In this document: piece after piece, positions 26,392 to 34,700 of the stretch | How positions within the stretch are numbered: the stretch's first letter is position 1 | Layout: each line of letters starts with the position of its first letter | DNA from: Gammaproteobacteria bacterium | GTDB taxonomy: Bacteria; Pseudomonadota; Gammaproteobacteria; UBA6429; Thiohalophilaceae | NCBI GenBank assembly: GCA_003233255.1 | Contig: QILH01000177.1 | Span: forward strand, 1 to 34,941 | Direction of reading: 5' to 3' | DNA length: 34,941 bases | Program-made: the position numbers and the translations under genes | The notes under the pieces: generated by a model | What the model saw: only the letters and a program-made list of their open reading frames with translations | The model's database searches: none | Told to the model about the DNA's origin: nothing

Positions 26392-27369
26392 TTACATCTT
26401 ATCGATTATCGATGAGTCAATATAAGACTCATACTTCTCAGGCTTTTTATACACCTTATTCGCAACATTGAAGTCATCGGATATTTTCGACGAACCATAA
26501 ATGGATTTAAAACCATCGGCTTTTTTGAAGTAAGCTTTCGCTTCTTTTAGCGTCAGTATTTTAGTACCCTTAACAATCTCGGCATACTGCTTTGGTTTTA
26601 ATCCTACGCGTGATGCCATAATTTTTATAGCATCATCATGCGTCTTTGGGTTTTGAATATATTCGACTATGCGATACCACACTTTCGCAATTTTTGCGTA
26701 CTCCGCCTTACGTGCAGAATAACTCTGTGGCGTGGCGGCAAGTGTGTCATAGATTAATCCAGGTTTATCCGCACTGCTATAGAGTTTTTTGGATCCAGGA
26801 ACCAGTTTTAATGCCTGACCGGAATTCGGTTGCCACGCTACTATTGCTGCAACCTGACCTGATGCGAGCACTTGCGGAGTTTCATTGGTCGGCACATTGA
26901 CAAGTTCAACATCTTTCTCACTCATGCCGTGGTCTTTTAACGCATTCAATAAAATTAAATGCCCAACGAAGCCAATTTCAACTCCAACTTTTTTGCCCTT
27001 AAGATCTTTTATCGATTTAATCCCCGGTGCACCAACGACCATATCATTACCGTTACTATAATCATTGATCAGAAACATAACGCTCTTTGCGCCCGTTGAC
27101 CCGGTAACCAGCGCATCGCCATTGGTCATCGCTACGGCATCGAGCTTACCTGCCGCAAAAGCATCCATTGACGCAACATAATCGAACCACTCAAACTGCA
27201 CCTTAACGCCGGCTTCTTTAAACCAGTCTTTTTCAATCCCAACTTCCCAGGCAACCCAGCCCGGCCAATCGCTATAACCTATTCTAATTGGGTCTGCGGC
27301 CTGGGCCGTCGCCGATAATAAAAACGCCGCGACCAGGGTCACCAGATATTTTTTTATTGTTAATCTCAT
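26392..27369 (-). CDS. Periplasmic substrate-binding protein (TauA/NMT1-like) of the guanidine/urea transporter
   Basis: About 325 residues from the ATG at 27369, chosen because AGGAG lies seven bases before it; a TTG 15 bases upstream would place the ribosome binding site inside the gene. A signal peptide is clear: MRLTIKKYLVTLVAAFLLSA then cleavage near AQA-ADP. The mature protein begins with the family phrase DPIRIGYSDWPGWVAWEVG and goes on with FDYVASMDAFAAGKLDAV and KGKKVGVEIG, matching the NitT/TauT class II binding proteins that accompany urea-carboxylase operons. It captures the substrate in the periplasm and hands it to the permease encoded next. It is the first gene of the eight-gene operon, and its upstream region carries the likely control sites. 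Confidence 0.9.
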   Translation of the reverse strand: MRLTIKKYLVTLVAAFLLSATAQAADPIRIGYSDWPGWVAWEVGIEKDWFKEAGVKVQFEWFDYVASMDAFAAGKLDAVAMTNGDALVTGSTGAKSVMFLINDYSNGNDMVVGAPGIKSIKDLKGKKVGVEIGFVGHLILLNALKDHGMSEKDVELVNVPTNETPQVLASGQVAAIVAWQPNSGQALKLVPGSKKLYSSADKPGLIYDTLAATPQSYSARKAEYAKIAKVWYRIVEYIQNPKTHDDAIKIMASRVGLKPKQYAEIVKGTKILTLKEAKAYFKKADGFKSIYGSSKISDDFNVANKVYKKPEKYESYIDSSIIDKM

Positions 27370-27698
27370 CAATTCACTCCTCAAGTATTACAAAATTGGA
27401 TTTAAGTATTACTATTCTTTTACTACATCAGAGCAAAGGCTGTGCCACGATTGTTTTATTAATATTTTTGATGTATTTCAATGGCTTATCATATCTGGCA
27501 TTAAATCATACGCACCAGGAAGGCGCAAGACATTTTATTTTGACTCATTATAGAGCGTAAAGCGGCTATTATTTGTTTATTTTAAACAGCCGTTCTCTAT
27601 GCAAAATCAATGACCGGCGTATGATGAAGTAATCTACTCTGAATATAAGTAACGACGGCTTGTTGCTTAATCCGTTCGCTAATTCAAACCCGTCACTA
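27370..27698. other. Promoter region of the guanidine/urea operon, non-coding
   Basis: About 329 bases with no convincing gene. Near the binding-protein start it has a nine-base direct repeat (AAGTATTAC, 27383-27391 and 27404-27412) and TTTTACTAC at 27418-27426. At 27562-27592 there is a weak hairpin (GCGGCT and AGCCG arms) that might mark the end of the plsC transcript. I searched by eye for the conserved core of the guanidine-I riboswitch on the minus strand and did not find it. Confidence 0.45.
27383..27412. promoter_or_regulatory. Direct repeat upstream of the operon, candidate operator
   Basis: AAGTATTAC occurs twice with start-to-start distance of 21 bases, two turns of the helix, so both copies face the same side of the DNA. 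They lie just before and overlapping the edge of the ribosome binding site of the binding-protein gene. Ribbon-helix-helix regulators bind such paired sites, and one is encoded in the operon. The AT-rich context makes chance a real alternative. Confidence 0.35.
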
Positions 27699-28448
27699 TT
27701 AATCTAAGTATTTCTTCTGCCAGATTAAATACTGCTGGCGAACCTCTTCGGCGAATTTAAATTTGTTCGTCTGCCCCTCAGGAGAAATCGCATCGTAAAC
27801 AATAAAGTTCGCATGATCATTTGGGCTGCTCATAAAGTGCCACATTTTATTCAGCAGCGTATGGGGTTCTGTCCATTCGAATACATCTTGCGCTTCGTAG
27901 TTAATAAACACAGGAATGATCGGAACCCCTGTTCGCATAGAAATATCAAATGCACCGGCTTGAAAGGTATCGTTTATGCGCTTACCAAAACAGCCGCCCT
28001 CAGGAAATAACGCAATATTCTTACCCTGCTCCAGCTTCTCGATCATCATGTCGACGGCCTCATGGCGAGAGTCACGGTCTTTGCGCTGTACAAAAATAGT
28101 TCCCGCAGCCACATTGATGCGACCCGCTAACCACCAGCTCTTTACCCCTTCTTTGGCCAGTGGATAGATGTCAAATAAGGCCGGGATTCCGACATCTTCA
28201 AATGCCGAGGGATGATTAGCAATTAATATAAATTGCTTTGGTAATGGATTCTGATTTTTTTGATGTAATCTAAGATCGACCCCAAGCGCCCGAACAAACA
28301 TAGAACACCAAATACGAAAAAACCGATGAAAGTAAGGCCTCGTCATGTGAGTCGGTAACCAGGCCCACATGTAAAGGCATAGAGTCAAAATCGCTAACTC
28401 TATCCAGCTCCATGTTAACCATAATATCTTAATTACTAATGCCAGCAT
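27699..28448 (-). CDS. PlsC-type 1-acyl-glycerol-3-phosphate acyltransferase family protein
   Basis: A 249-residue membrane-bound acyltransferase of the LPLAT/PlsC family, acting in phospholipid or lipid-A-like acylation. Two hydrophobic segments lie at about 5-30. Motif I is NHPSAFED: His79 is followed four residues later by Glu84 and five later by Asp85, whereas the classical motif is H-x4-D, so the catalytic acid is either Glu or displaced. Motif II is around IFVQRKDRDSR, motif III is FPEGGCF at 148-154 (usually FPEGTRS) and motif IV is VPIIPVFI. It is a single gene between icd and the guanidine operon. The ribosome binding site GGAG is 11 bases before the ATG. Exact substrate is unknown; it may belong to a branch with a modified active site. 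Confidence 0.85.
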   Translation of the reverse strand: MLALVIKILWLTWSWIELAILTLCLYMWAWLPTHMTRPYFHRFFRIWCSMFVRALGVDLRLHQKNQNPLPKQFILIANHPSAFEDVGIPALFDIYPLAKEGVKSWWLAGRINVAAGTIFVQRKDRDSRHEAVDMMIEKLEQGKNIALFPEGGCFGKRINDTFQAGAFDISMRTGVPIIPVFINYEAQDVFEWTEPHTLLNKMWHFMSSPNDHANFIVYDAISPEGQTNKFKFAEEVRQQYLIWQKKYLD

Positions 28449-28449
28449 G

Positions 28450-28529
28450 AGCGTCTTTTCTCCACGAGAAATTTGTTACGGCTCCCTAAAGCATAGTCAA
28501 TAATCTAAAACCTCGATAGGAAAGACGCT
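28450..28529 (-). promoter_or_regulatory. Long-range inverted repeat in the plsC leader
   Basis: AGCGTCTTTTC (28450-28460) and GGAAAGACGCT (28519-28529) are complementary at 10 of 11 positions with about 58 bases between. On the minus strand the second arm covers the space between the GGAG ribosome binding site and the ATG of the acyltransferase, so a folded leader could reduce its translation. A run of T follows on the plus strand. Function is a guess from pairing alone. Confidence 0.3.
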
Positions 28530-28571
28530 TTTTTGTTGTTCATCCGGTAATATAAACCTCATAGTAGCATC

Positions 28572-30809
28572 TTAGTCTATGCTATTAATTATTGAGTTAA
28601 AGGTCTCACATGGCCTCATAACCTGCGCAACCTTATTGAGATCAGGGCGATAGTACCCACCAAGATCTACGGCCTGACCTTGTATACCATTCAGTTCATC
28701 AATAATGCTATTTTCATTTTCAGCTAGCGTTTTGGCTATAGGAGTAAATATAGTTTTTAATCCTGCGTCATCACTCTGCTCTGCTAGTGTTTGTGCCCAG
28801 TACAGGGCAAGATAAAAATGGCTACCACGCGTATCCAGCTCACCCACTTTACGCGAAGGCGACTTATTATTAGACAAGAACAGGCCATTTGCTTTGTCCA
28901 GTGCAGCCGCCAGGACTTTTATCTTCTTGTTGCCGGTCTGGTTTTCCGTTTTTTGGGCCATGTCCTCAAGAGAAACCGCCAACGCCAGAAATTCACCTAG
29001 AGAATCCCAGCGCAAATGATTTTCCGCCAACAACTGTTGCACATGCTTAGGCGCAGACCCGCCTGCGCCGGTTTCAAACAATCCACCACCGGCTAACAAC
29101 GGTACAATCGACAGCATCTTAGCGCTGGTACCCAACTCAAGAATCGGAAATAGATCGGTCAGATAATCGCGCAATACATTACCGGTTACAGAAATAGTAT
29201 TCTTACCTTCTTTAACACGCTGTAGAGTGTAATGCGTCGCATCAACAGGAGACATAATCTTGATATCCAGTCCACTAACATCCTGCTTTTTCAAATACAC
29301 TTCGACTTTATTAATCAATTGAGCATCGTGGGCTCGATTTTTATCTAACCAGAAGATCGCCGGTTGCCCTGTTAAACGTGCCCGTGTTACGCCTAACTTA
29401 ACCCAGTCCCGTATCGGCAAATCTTTTGTTTGACACATTCGCCAAATATCCCCTCGTTCTACTTTATGTTCAAGCAAAACCTGCCCCTTTGCATTGGTCA
29501 CACGCACTATACCCGCCATAGGAATCTCAAACGTCTTATCATGCGACCCATATTCTTCAGCCTTTTGCGCCATTAAACCAACGTTACTAACGTTACCCAT
29601 GGTCGTGGGATCAAAGGCACCATGCTGCTTACAAAAATCAATCGTCGTTTGATAAATGCCAGCATAGTTTCGATCAGGAATCATGGCTCGAGTATCATGT
29701 AACTTACCATCACGCCCCCACATGCCTCCTGAATTGCGAACCATCGCAGGCATCGAAGCATCAATAATCACATCACTGGGCACATGCAGGTTGGTAATGC
29801 CTTTATTAGAATCGACCATGGCCAACTCAGGTCGGCTGACATACACCGCATCAATATCCGCTTCTATCTGTTTACGTTTTGCTTCGGGTAAATCGGCTAT
29901 TTTAGTATAGACATCACCCAGGCCATTGCGGGTATCCACACCTAGCGTGTCAAAGATATCGGCATACTTATCAAAAACATCTTTATAATAAACATCCACC
30001 GCATGACCAAAGATAATCGGATCGGAAACCTTCATCATGGTGGCCTTCAGATGCAATGAAAGCAATACGCCTTCCAGTTTAGCTTCCTGTATCGCCTGCT
30101 CAAAAAAATTACGCAACTTGTTTCCACTCATGACTGAAGCATCAATTACCTCGCCAGATAAAACCGCCACTTTATCTTTTAATACCTGGATACCGCCATC
30201 ATTGGTAACCAACTCGATCTTTACTTCATCCGCCGTCTCAATCACTACCGACCGTTCACTGCCATAAAAATCACCCTCGGTCATTGAAGCGACCCTGGTT
30301 TTTGAGTCCGGCGACCATTTACCCATCGAATGAGGATGTTGTCTGGCATATTCTTTAACCGCCGCGGCGACACGTCGATCGGAATTACCCTCACGTAATA
30401 CCGGGTTCACCGCACTGCCCAGCACTTTGGCATAACGAGCCTGAATATCTTTTTCTACGTCGCTCCCAGGCTCTTCAGGATAATCCGGTATTGCAAAGCC
30501 CTTATCCTGTAATTCCTTAATGGCTGCTTTGAGCTGAGGCACCGAGGCACTGATATTCGGCGTTTTAATAATGTTGGCATCCGGGGTTTTGGCTAAATCG
30601 CCCAATTCACTCAGCGTATCGCTTACTTTTTGATCGGCCGTCAGATTCTCCGGGAAATTGGCCAAAATACGACCCGCCAACGAGATATCACGGGCATCAA
30701 TGACAATGCCAGCAGCACGGGTAAATGCCCGCACAATCGGTAAAAAAGACTGCGTGGCCAGCGCGGGCGCTTCATCCGTTGCAGTGTAAATAATTCGTGA
30801 ATTCGACAT
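28572..30809 (-). CDS. icd: Monomeric NADP-dependent isocitrate dehydrogenase
   Basis: About 745 residues, the usual size of the monomeric (IDH-II) enzyme that oxidises isocitrate to 2-oxoglutarate with NADP in the TCA cycle. The start is the ATG at 30809, preceded by AGAGGG at seven bases; a TTG seven codons earlier lacks this. The protein begins MSNSRIIYTATDEAPALATQ and has family phrases including MVRNSGGMWGRDGKLHD, LSLHLKATMMKVSDPIIFGH and LGTSAKMLSIVPLLAGGGLFETGAGGSAPKH. It is unrelated in sequence to the dimeric Icd of E. coli. It stands alone, with a 404-base gap upstream. No truncation or missing motif was seen. Confidence 0.95.
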   Translation of the reverse strand: MSNSRIIYTATDEAPALATQSFLPIVRAFTRAAGIVIDARDISLAGRILANFPENLTADQKVSDTLSELGDLAKTPDANIIKTPNISASVPQLKAAIKELQDKGFAIPDYPEEPGSDVEKDIQARYAKVLGSAVNPVLREGNSDRRVAAAVKEYARQHPHSMGKWSPDSKTRVASMTEGDFYGSERSVVIETADEVKIELVTNDGGIQVLKDKVAVLSGEVIDASVMSGNKLRNFFEQAIQEAKLEGVLLSLHLKATMMKVSDPIIFGHAVDVYYKDVFDKYADIFDTLGVDTRNGLGDVYTKIADLPEAKRKQIEADIDAVYVSRPELAMVDSNKGITNLHVPSDVIIDASMPAMVRNSGGMWGRDGKLHDTRAMIPDRNYAGIYQTTIDFCKQHGAFDPTTMGNVSNVGLMAQKAEEYGSHDKTFEIPMAGIVRVTNAKGQVLLEHKVERGDIWRMCQTKDLPIRDWVKLGVTRARLTGQPAIFWLDKNRAHDAQLINKVEVYLKKQDVSGLDIKIMSPVDATHYTLQRVKEGKNTISVTGNVLRDYLTDLFPILELGTSAKMLSIVPLLAGGGLFETGAGGSAPKHVQQLLAENHLRWDSLGEFLALAVSLEDMAQKTENQTGNKKIKVLAAALDKANGLFLSNNKSPSRKVGELDTRGSHFYLALYWAQTLAEQSDDAGLKTIFTPIAKTLAENENSIIDELNGIQGQAVDLGGYYRPDLNKVAQVMRPCETFNSIINSID

Positions 30810-31093
30810 AATCAGGCCCTCTGAAGACAATAATGGCGGGGCTTTAGGAGTAAAGTAAAGTTAAATATATAAGCTGGCCGCATAAATAGCGGACATTATA
30901 TTTCAATTTAAGAACGGGTTCAGCCTTTTAATTTATTCTAAGGTATGCATTTAATTCATGGATGCAGGCATCCCATAACTCGCGACAAATAGAAAACATC
31001 TCATAGCCGCGTGCGATTTATGTTCGTCATTGGCGTGTAGAGAATGCTTCTTGAACCGCGCAGCCATTCCAGGCAGTGCGAAGCATGTGAACC

Positions 31094-31148
31094 GAAGCGC
31101 AGCATAATGGAAGAATCTTGAGTACCGTACTTTCCATTACGCTTCGCT
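31094..31148. repeat. Imperfect inverted repeat, MITE-like
   Basis: The left arm has GAAGCG then CAGCA then TAATGGAAG (31094-31113), the right arm has CTTTCCATTA then CGCTTC (31130-31146); apart from the CAGCA insert they are complementary, with a loop of about 16 bases. It overlaps the dispersed repeat at 31140-31167. It looks like a small palindromic intergenic repeat of the kind spread by a mobile element, but terminal repeats and target duplications are not visible. Confidence 0.4.
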
Positions 31149-31167
31149 CCAGTCAAGATGACCGTAT
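31140..31167. repeat. Dispersed intergenic repeat, copy B
   Basis: Begins CGCTTCGCT and ends GATGACCGTAT; matches 11334-11361 at 23 of 28 positions in the same orientation. The two copies lie about 20 kb apart in unrelated gene-free DNA, which favours a dispersed family over shared ancestry of the regions. Confidence 0.45.
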
Positions 31168-31213
31168 CCAGTTAACGGGACAGTCGTGATATTATACCCC
31201 AGTTAATGTTATC

Positions 31214-32596
31214 TTATAATGTGCCAACAGCATTTCCTAATACATTTCTACCGAAGCATCCACCCACAACTGGCCCAGGCGCTCTATTTCGTTTAAACGA
31301 AGGCACGGTACCATAGCCTTTTACATTAATAACCGGAGCCGCTGCGAGAAATTTGGTGAATCGCGCACTCAATAGAGCGGCAAACTTTCTAATCTCACGC
31401 ATATATCGGCTTCCTCCAATTTTTCGAGTGTTGTTTAAAATGTCATTGGTGAGAGCACGAGGAGACATTCCGATCAAACCTTGCGATACAAATACGCCAA
31501 GGGGCATCGGTACATTAAGCGTTTCTGGCGCAACAGGCCCGGGGAATGCAGCAAACGTCGGGTACATAGGCAGGCTTGGAATAGTGACGTTTCTGGCCCA
31601 GTTTTCGAACGCATCTTTATACGCTTTGTCCCATGCGGAAGCTACTTTTCCCGCGACTTTTGCTTTGATTAAGGCATCTTTAACACGTCCTCTCCAACGA
31701 TGTCGACTCGTAAATACACCCGCACCAGCTATGGCATTACTGGCCGTTACTTTACATCGACGTTGACTTATCGTGGCAAATAAAAACCATCCTTTTAATT
31801 CTTCTACTGCGGCGGTAACAACGACAGAGGAAAAATTATTGGTATTCATTCTGCTAATAGTTCTATTCGTTCTAGTTTGCGTTTGCCTTGCGCGACTACG
31901 CGCCGCATCCGCAGTTCGCTTTGCCGCAGTCTGGGCCATGCCATAATATTTATTTAACGCCGCCATTATCAAGCCTGACTGAAAACGTGCCCTTAATAAA
32001 ATTCTTCTGGCCGTTGCCTGAGGTAGTTTAAATCTGTTTTTTAATACGGAAACCGTATCATCAGCACTTATATTTGCTTTCATAAACAAATTAGCAATGG
32101 TCTGAACATTTAAATTGAATTTTGATACCAGCTGGCCAGCAATAAAACTGGGAGTACGACCGCTCGATAATAAACTTGTAATCAGGGCCGAAGCGGAAAC
32201 ATTAACACTCACCCCGCCCGAAGCCGATGGAGCACTGCTTGCTGCCGTATTTAAGCACTGGATTTTTACAAACTTTGGCGTCCCTGCATACATTCCACCC
32301 GCAGGATTCCGCTGATTTTTGTTTAACGTTATAGGACTGGAAATGACATTGGTTAAGAAAACTTTTACCTGATTGTTATTTAAATTCTTAATGAAATTCA
32401 TCCGTGTTTTATTTACAAATTTCACCTGGCCTTTATTCAGAAAAAGATACCCGGAATTGTTTTTAAAAGTCCCCTGGAATGAATTCCCGGTATTCCAGCC
32501 GTATTGTATCCTGCATTCATTTGCAGCAAATGCGGCGGTCATAAAAGCAAAATAAAGCAGGATAATATTAACGATATAACTCGATATAGACTTCAT
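31214..32596 (-). CDS. Exported protein of unknown function with helical repeats
   Basis: About 460 residues from the ATG at 32596, chosen because AAGGA lies seven bases before it and a signal peptide follows at once (MKSISSYIVNIILLYFAF, cleavage near AFAA-NEC). The frame is open to 32704 but that part has no signal sequence logic. After an N-terminal domain of about 100 residues with two cysteines, and a Ser/Ala/Gly-rich linker, there are two helical units of about 29 residues that align with each other (TPSFIAGQLVSKFNLNVQTI, then SADDTVSVLKNRFKLPQATA). A strongly basic, Ala/Arg/Thr-rich stretch follows (AAKRTADAARSRARQTQTRT), then a longer Ala/Pro-rich C-terminal part. I do not recognise the family. 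Secretion and the basic segment suggest a cell-surface or polymer-binding role, but that is speculation. Confidence 0.75.
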   Translation of the reverse strand: MKSISSYIVNIILLYFAFMTAAFAANECRIQYGWNTGNSFQGTFKNNSGYLFLNKGQVKFVNKTRMNFIKNLNNNQVKVFLTNVISSPITLNKNQRNPAGGMYAGTPKFVKIQCLNTAASSAPSASGGVSVNVSASALITSLLSSGRTPSFIAGQLVSKFNLNVQTIANLFMKANISADDTVSVLKNRFKLPQATARRILLRARFQSGLIMAALNKYYGMAQTAAKRTADAARSRARQTQTRTNRTISRMNTNNFSSVVVTAAVEELKGWFLFATISQRRCKVTASNAIAGAGVFTSRHRWRGRVKDALIKAKVAGKVASAWDKAYKDAFENWARNVTIPSLPMYPTFAAFPGPVAPETLNVPMPLGVFVSQGLIGMSPRALTNDILNNTRKIGGSRYMREIRKFAALLSARFTKFLAAAPVINVKGYGTVPSFKRNRAPGPVVGGCFGRNVLGNAVGTL

Positions 32597-33004
32597 GTTA
32601 GTTTCCTTTGCCATGTTTTGTCGTATAAGAGCCCACAGCCCACTGTGTGGAAAATCGTATGCTCTAATAACAACCTCATGAACTAACAGTAATTCTAATA
32701 TCATATTACGGCTATCCTTAATCTATGGGATGTTTGTGCAGAAAAAACACTCAAAAACCTTAAGCCTTGTTATTTATTTATAGACTTAGTGTCGTTGAAC
32801 GATACTGATGGCATGTCCAGGCACTGCTAAACAGATTAAAATAAAGCAGCTTCGTTTTAGTGGAATATTTTTTTGCTTGCCTGTTAAACGTAAAAATTAA
32901 GAGACACGCCCAATATGCATATTTTGGATCCTGCCTCTTTGAGCCAATTGCCCCCGCCTGGTTGATAATGATAAAAAATACCAGATATAGTTTACGTGAA
33001 TGTC
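32597..33004. other. Non-coding stretch between two exported-protein genes
   Basis: About 408 bases. The half next to 32597 is the leader of the 460-residue protein and contains a short hairpin (CCACAG and CTGTG arms near 32637-32652). A 10-base palindrome ATATGCATAT lies near 32914. No terminator with a clear T run and no small gene with a good start were found. Confidence 0.4.
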
Positions 33005-34132
33005 CTACTTAAATTTTCGTGTTCCCTTATTTTTCGAGGGGATTGCATGCTCGGCACTTAAAAGAGGGAGCAAGATTTTAGATTTTCCTGCGTTGGGGTG
33101 ATACCTGACCAGACGCAGGACAGCCTTAGCTTCGTCTTTATAAAGATTGTAAATAGAAAAAAGCGTACCCTTAGCGGAGAAACCAGTCCCGGAAAGGCTC
33201 AAATCAGATTTCCCCTCGCTGATACGAACAACCCTGGTTTTATGCCCGGTAACTGAATTCACATAACTTAGCACTACCTTTTTGGACCCGGGGCCCGCCC
33301 CGGCCGATTTTTTTGCTACGAAATCAAGTCTGAGACCGATTGCGGGTGAGCCCGGATAAAATGATGTGTAAGCCTCAACGGCGGTCTTTTTTTCGACCAA
33401 CCCGCCTTGCTTATTCAATATCCAGTATTCGTATACTTGCGAAAAGTTACCTCCTTCATTAAAGATCACCATACTCACCCATAATTGACCCGCAGCAACA
33501 CGGAGCCGAAACGGATTCCAGTCTTTGCCCGCTGCCAGTAAACCATCGAAGCGAAACCATGGCTCAAAAGAAAAATCTCCGGGTTGCCGCTGGCGGACAA
33601 TACGTTGGTCATACGTCGCGTAGATCAAACCAGTTTCCCTGTCTATGGCAATGTCCGATAGCGACAGATTTACACCAGAAACGGGGTGGTTTTTAATCTT
33701 AAGTTGACTGTCGGTTGGCCAATAGGAAAAAGAATTTCCCTTTCGGTAATAGAAATAAATATTCTGATCCTTATCCATAACCGCCCGGTGATGCTCAAAA
33801 TCGAAATATTTTTCACAGTTCCCCTGTTCAGAGAGCAACGTATAGTTATCTCCTTCACGCTGATATCGAAAGAGTTTCATTGTCAGATTAGTCCGCGACA
33901 TGAATGAACCTTTGACTTTTTTCAATTTGTAAAACACAACGAATGCGGCGAGATGCTGGGCATCATCGGAAACCAGCAGTAAGTTACTGTAATACTGATA
34001 TCCAGAATCCAGAAGTTTTTCTGCGCTTTGCTCGCACGAGGGTGTGCGATCAAATAAGCCAGCAAAAACCTGCGTATAAGGATAGTTTCCCGCCAACACC
34101 AGAAGAAAATAGAGTAGAATTTTTTTAGCCAT
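33005..34132 (-). CDS. Exported protein of unknown function, possible beta-propeller
   Basis: About 375 residues if started at the ATG at 34132, which begins a signal peptide (MAKKILLYFLLVLAGN, cleavage near VFA-GLF). The frame also has an ATG at 34210, two bases after the previous stop, giving 401 residues; neither start has a strong ribosome binding site, and the extra 26 residues look unlike a signal, so the shorter form is preferred. The mature part has repeated strand-like phrases with aromatic residues and 'DIAIDRETGLIYATYDQRIV', which recall propeller blades (observation of pattern only). Lys-rich C-terminus. It follows the 156-residue exported protein and is probably in the same operon. 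No family recognised. Confidence 0.65.
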   Translation of the reverse strand: MAKKILLYFLLVLAGNYPYTQVFAGLFDRTPSCEQSAEKLLDSGYQYYSNLLLVSDDAQHLAAFVVFYKLKKVKGSFMSRTNLTMKLFRYQREGDNYTLLSEQGNCEKYFDFEHHRAVMDKDQNIYFYYRKGNSFSYWPTDSQLKIKNHPVSGVNLSLSDIAIDRETGLIYATYDQRIVRQRQPGDFSFEPWFRFDGLLAAGKDWNPFRLRVAAGQLWVSMVIFNEGGNFSQVYEYWILNKQGGLVEKKTAVEAYTSFYPGSPAIGLRLDFVAKKSAGAGPGSKKVVLSYVNSVTGHKTRVVRISEGKSDLSLSGTGFSAKGTLFSIYNLYKDEAKAVLRLVRYHPNAGKSKILLPLLSAEHAIPSKNKGTRKFK

Positions 34133-34212
34133 CAAGACGGATACTCTGACCTGCACAGGTGAAGACACCCTGTCGCTATCTACATTAATTAAACATGCAG
34201 GCCTAATCATGT

Positions 34213-34683
34213 TTATTGGCAGCCTTTATATTTGGCCAAACTATAAACGACTCTGTCGTACCCTTCTTCGAGCAAAGCCACCATCAATAACGACAAGGCG
34301 TCAGCAGATTCACTTTCATAGATGATGGTACCCCCTACCTTAAATGCCTTTGTTTTACCTGCACTATCTGCTCCTTTGTTTTTAGGCACAAATTTACTTT
34401 GCACTGTATAATTCTCTGATTCTCTCACTATAGAAGAAAGTTTCAATTTTCTTGTAATATTTTCAACTTTATCCAGGACCTTGTCCCACTCGGCTTGAGC
34501 ATCAGCCGGGGCTGAAATATCTATAGACACAGTAAGCACCGTAAAACCATCTATTGAATCGTCTTCGACTCCAGAAGTACAATCCTTGCTAACGCCTACA
34601 GCACCTTTCTTTGCGTACGAGTGATAGGAAAAAAAAGACACCACAATAATAAGCACGATAATAATATAATCTTTTATTTTCAT
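34213..34683 (-). CDS. Small exported or membrane-anchored protein, possibly SIMPL-like
   Basis: 156 residues with a hydrophobic N-terminal segment (IIIVLIIVVSFFSYHSYA) that may be a signal peptide or anchor. The ribosome binding site GGAG lies about 10 bases before the ATG. The remaining 130 residues show the order strand (GFTVLTVSIDISAP), long charged helix (AEWDKVLDKVENITRKLKLS), strand (YTVQSKFVP), strand (AFKVGGTIIYES), helix (ADALSLLMVALLEEGYDRVV). That order recalls the SIMPL/DUF541 fold of periplasmic proteins, but I cannot confirm it by eye. It starts 17 bases after the partial gene and is followed closely by the propeller-like gene, so the three are likely one operon. Confidence 0.65.
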   Translation of the reverse strand: MKIKDYIIIVLIIVVSFFSYHSYAKKGAVGVSKDCTSGVEDDSIDGFTVLTVSIDISAPADAQAEWDKVLDKVENITRKLKLSSIVRESENYTVQSKFVPKNKGADSAGKTKAFKVGGTIIYESESADALSLLMVALLEEGYDRVVYSLAKYKGCQ

Positions 34684-34700
34684 TTTTTCTTCACTCCGTT

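Larger units (their letters stand above)
30810..31213. other. Gene-free region with dispersed repeats upstream of icd
   Basis: About 404 bases. The part next to 30809 must hold the icd promoter. The part around 31094-31167 is repeat DNA: an imperfect inverted repeat and one copy of the 28-base dispersed repeat. No open frame with a plausible start was found. Confidence 0.5.

Noticed and set aside
27500..27625. Classical NikR operator (GTATGA-N16-TCATAC)
   Set aside because: Both half-sites occur (TCATAC near 27506 and GTATGA near 27619) but in the wrong order and over 100 bases apart.
27370..27698. Guanidine-I (ykkC) riboswitch upstream of the guanidine/urea operon
   Set aside because: The conserved riboswitch core was looked for by eye on the minus strand and was not found; the region is AT-rich with only direct repeats and a weak hairpin.
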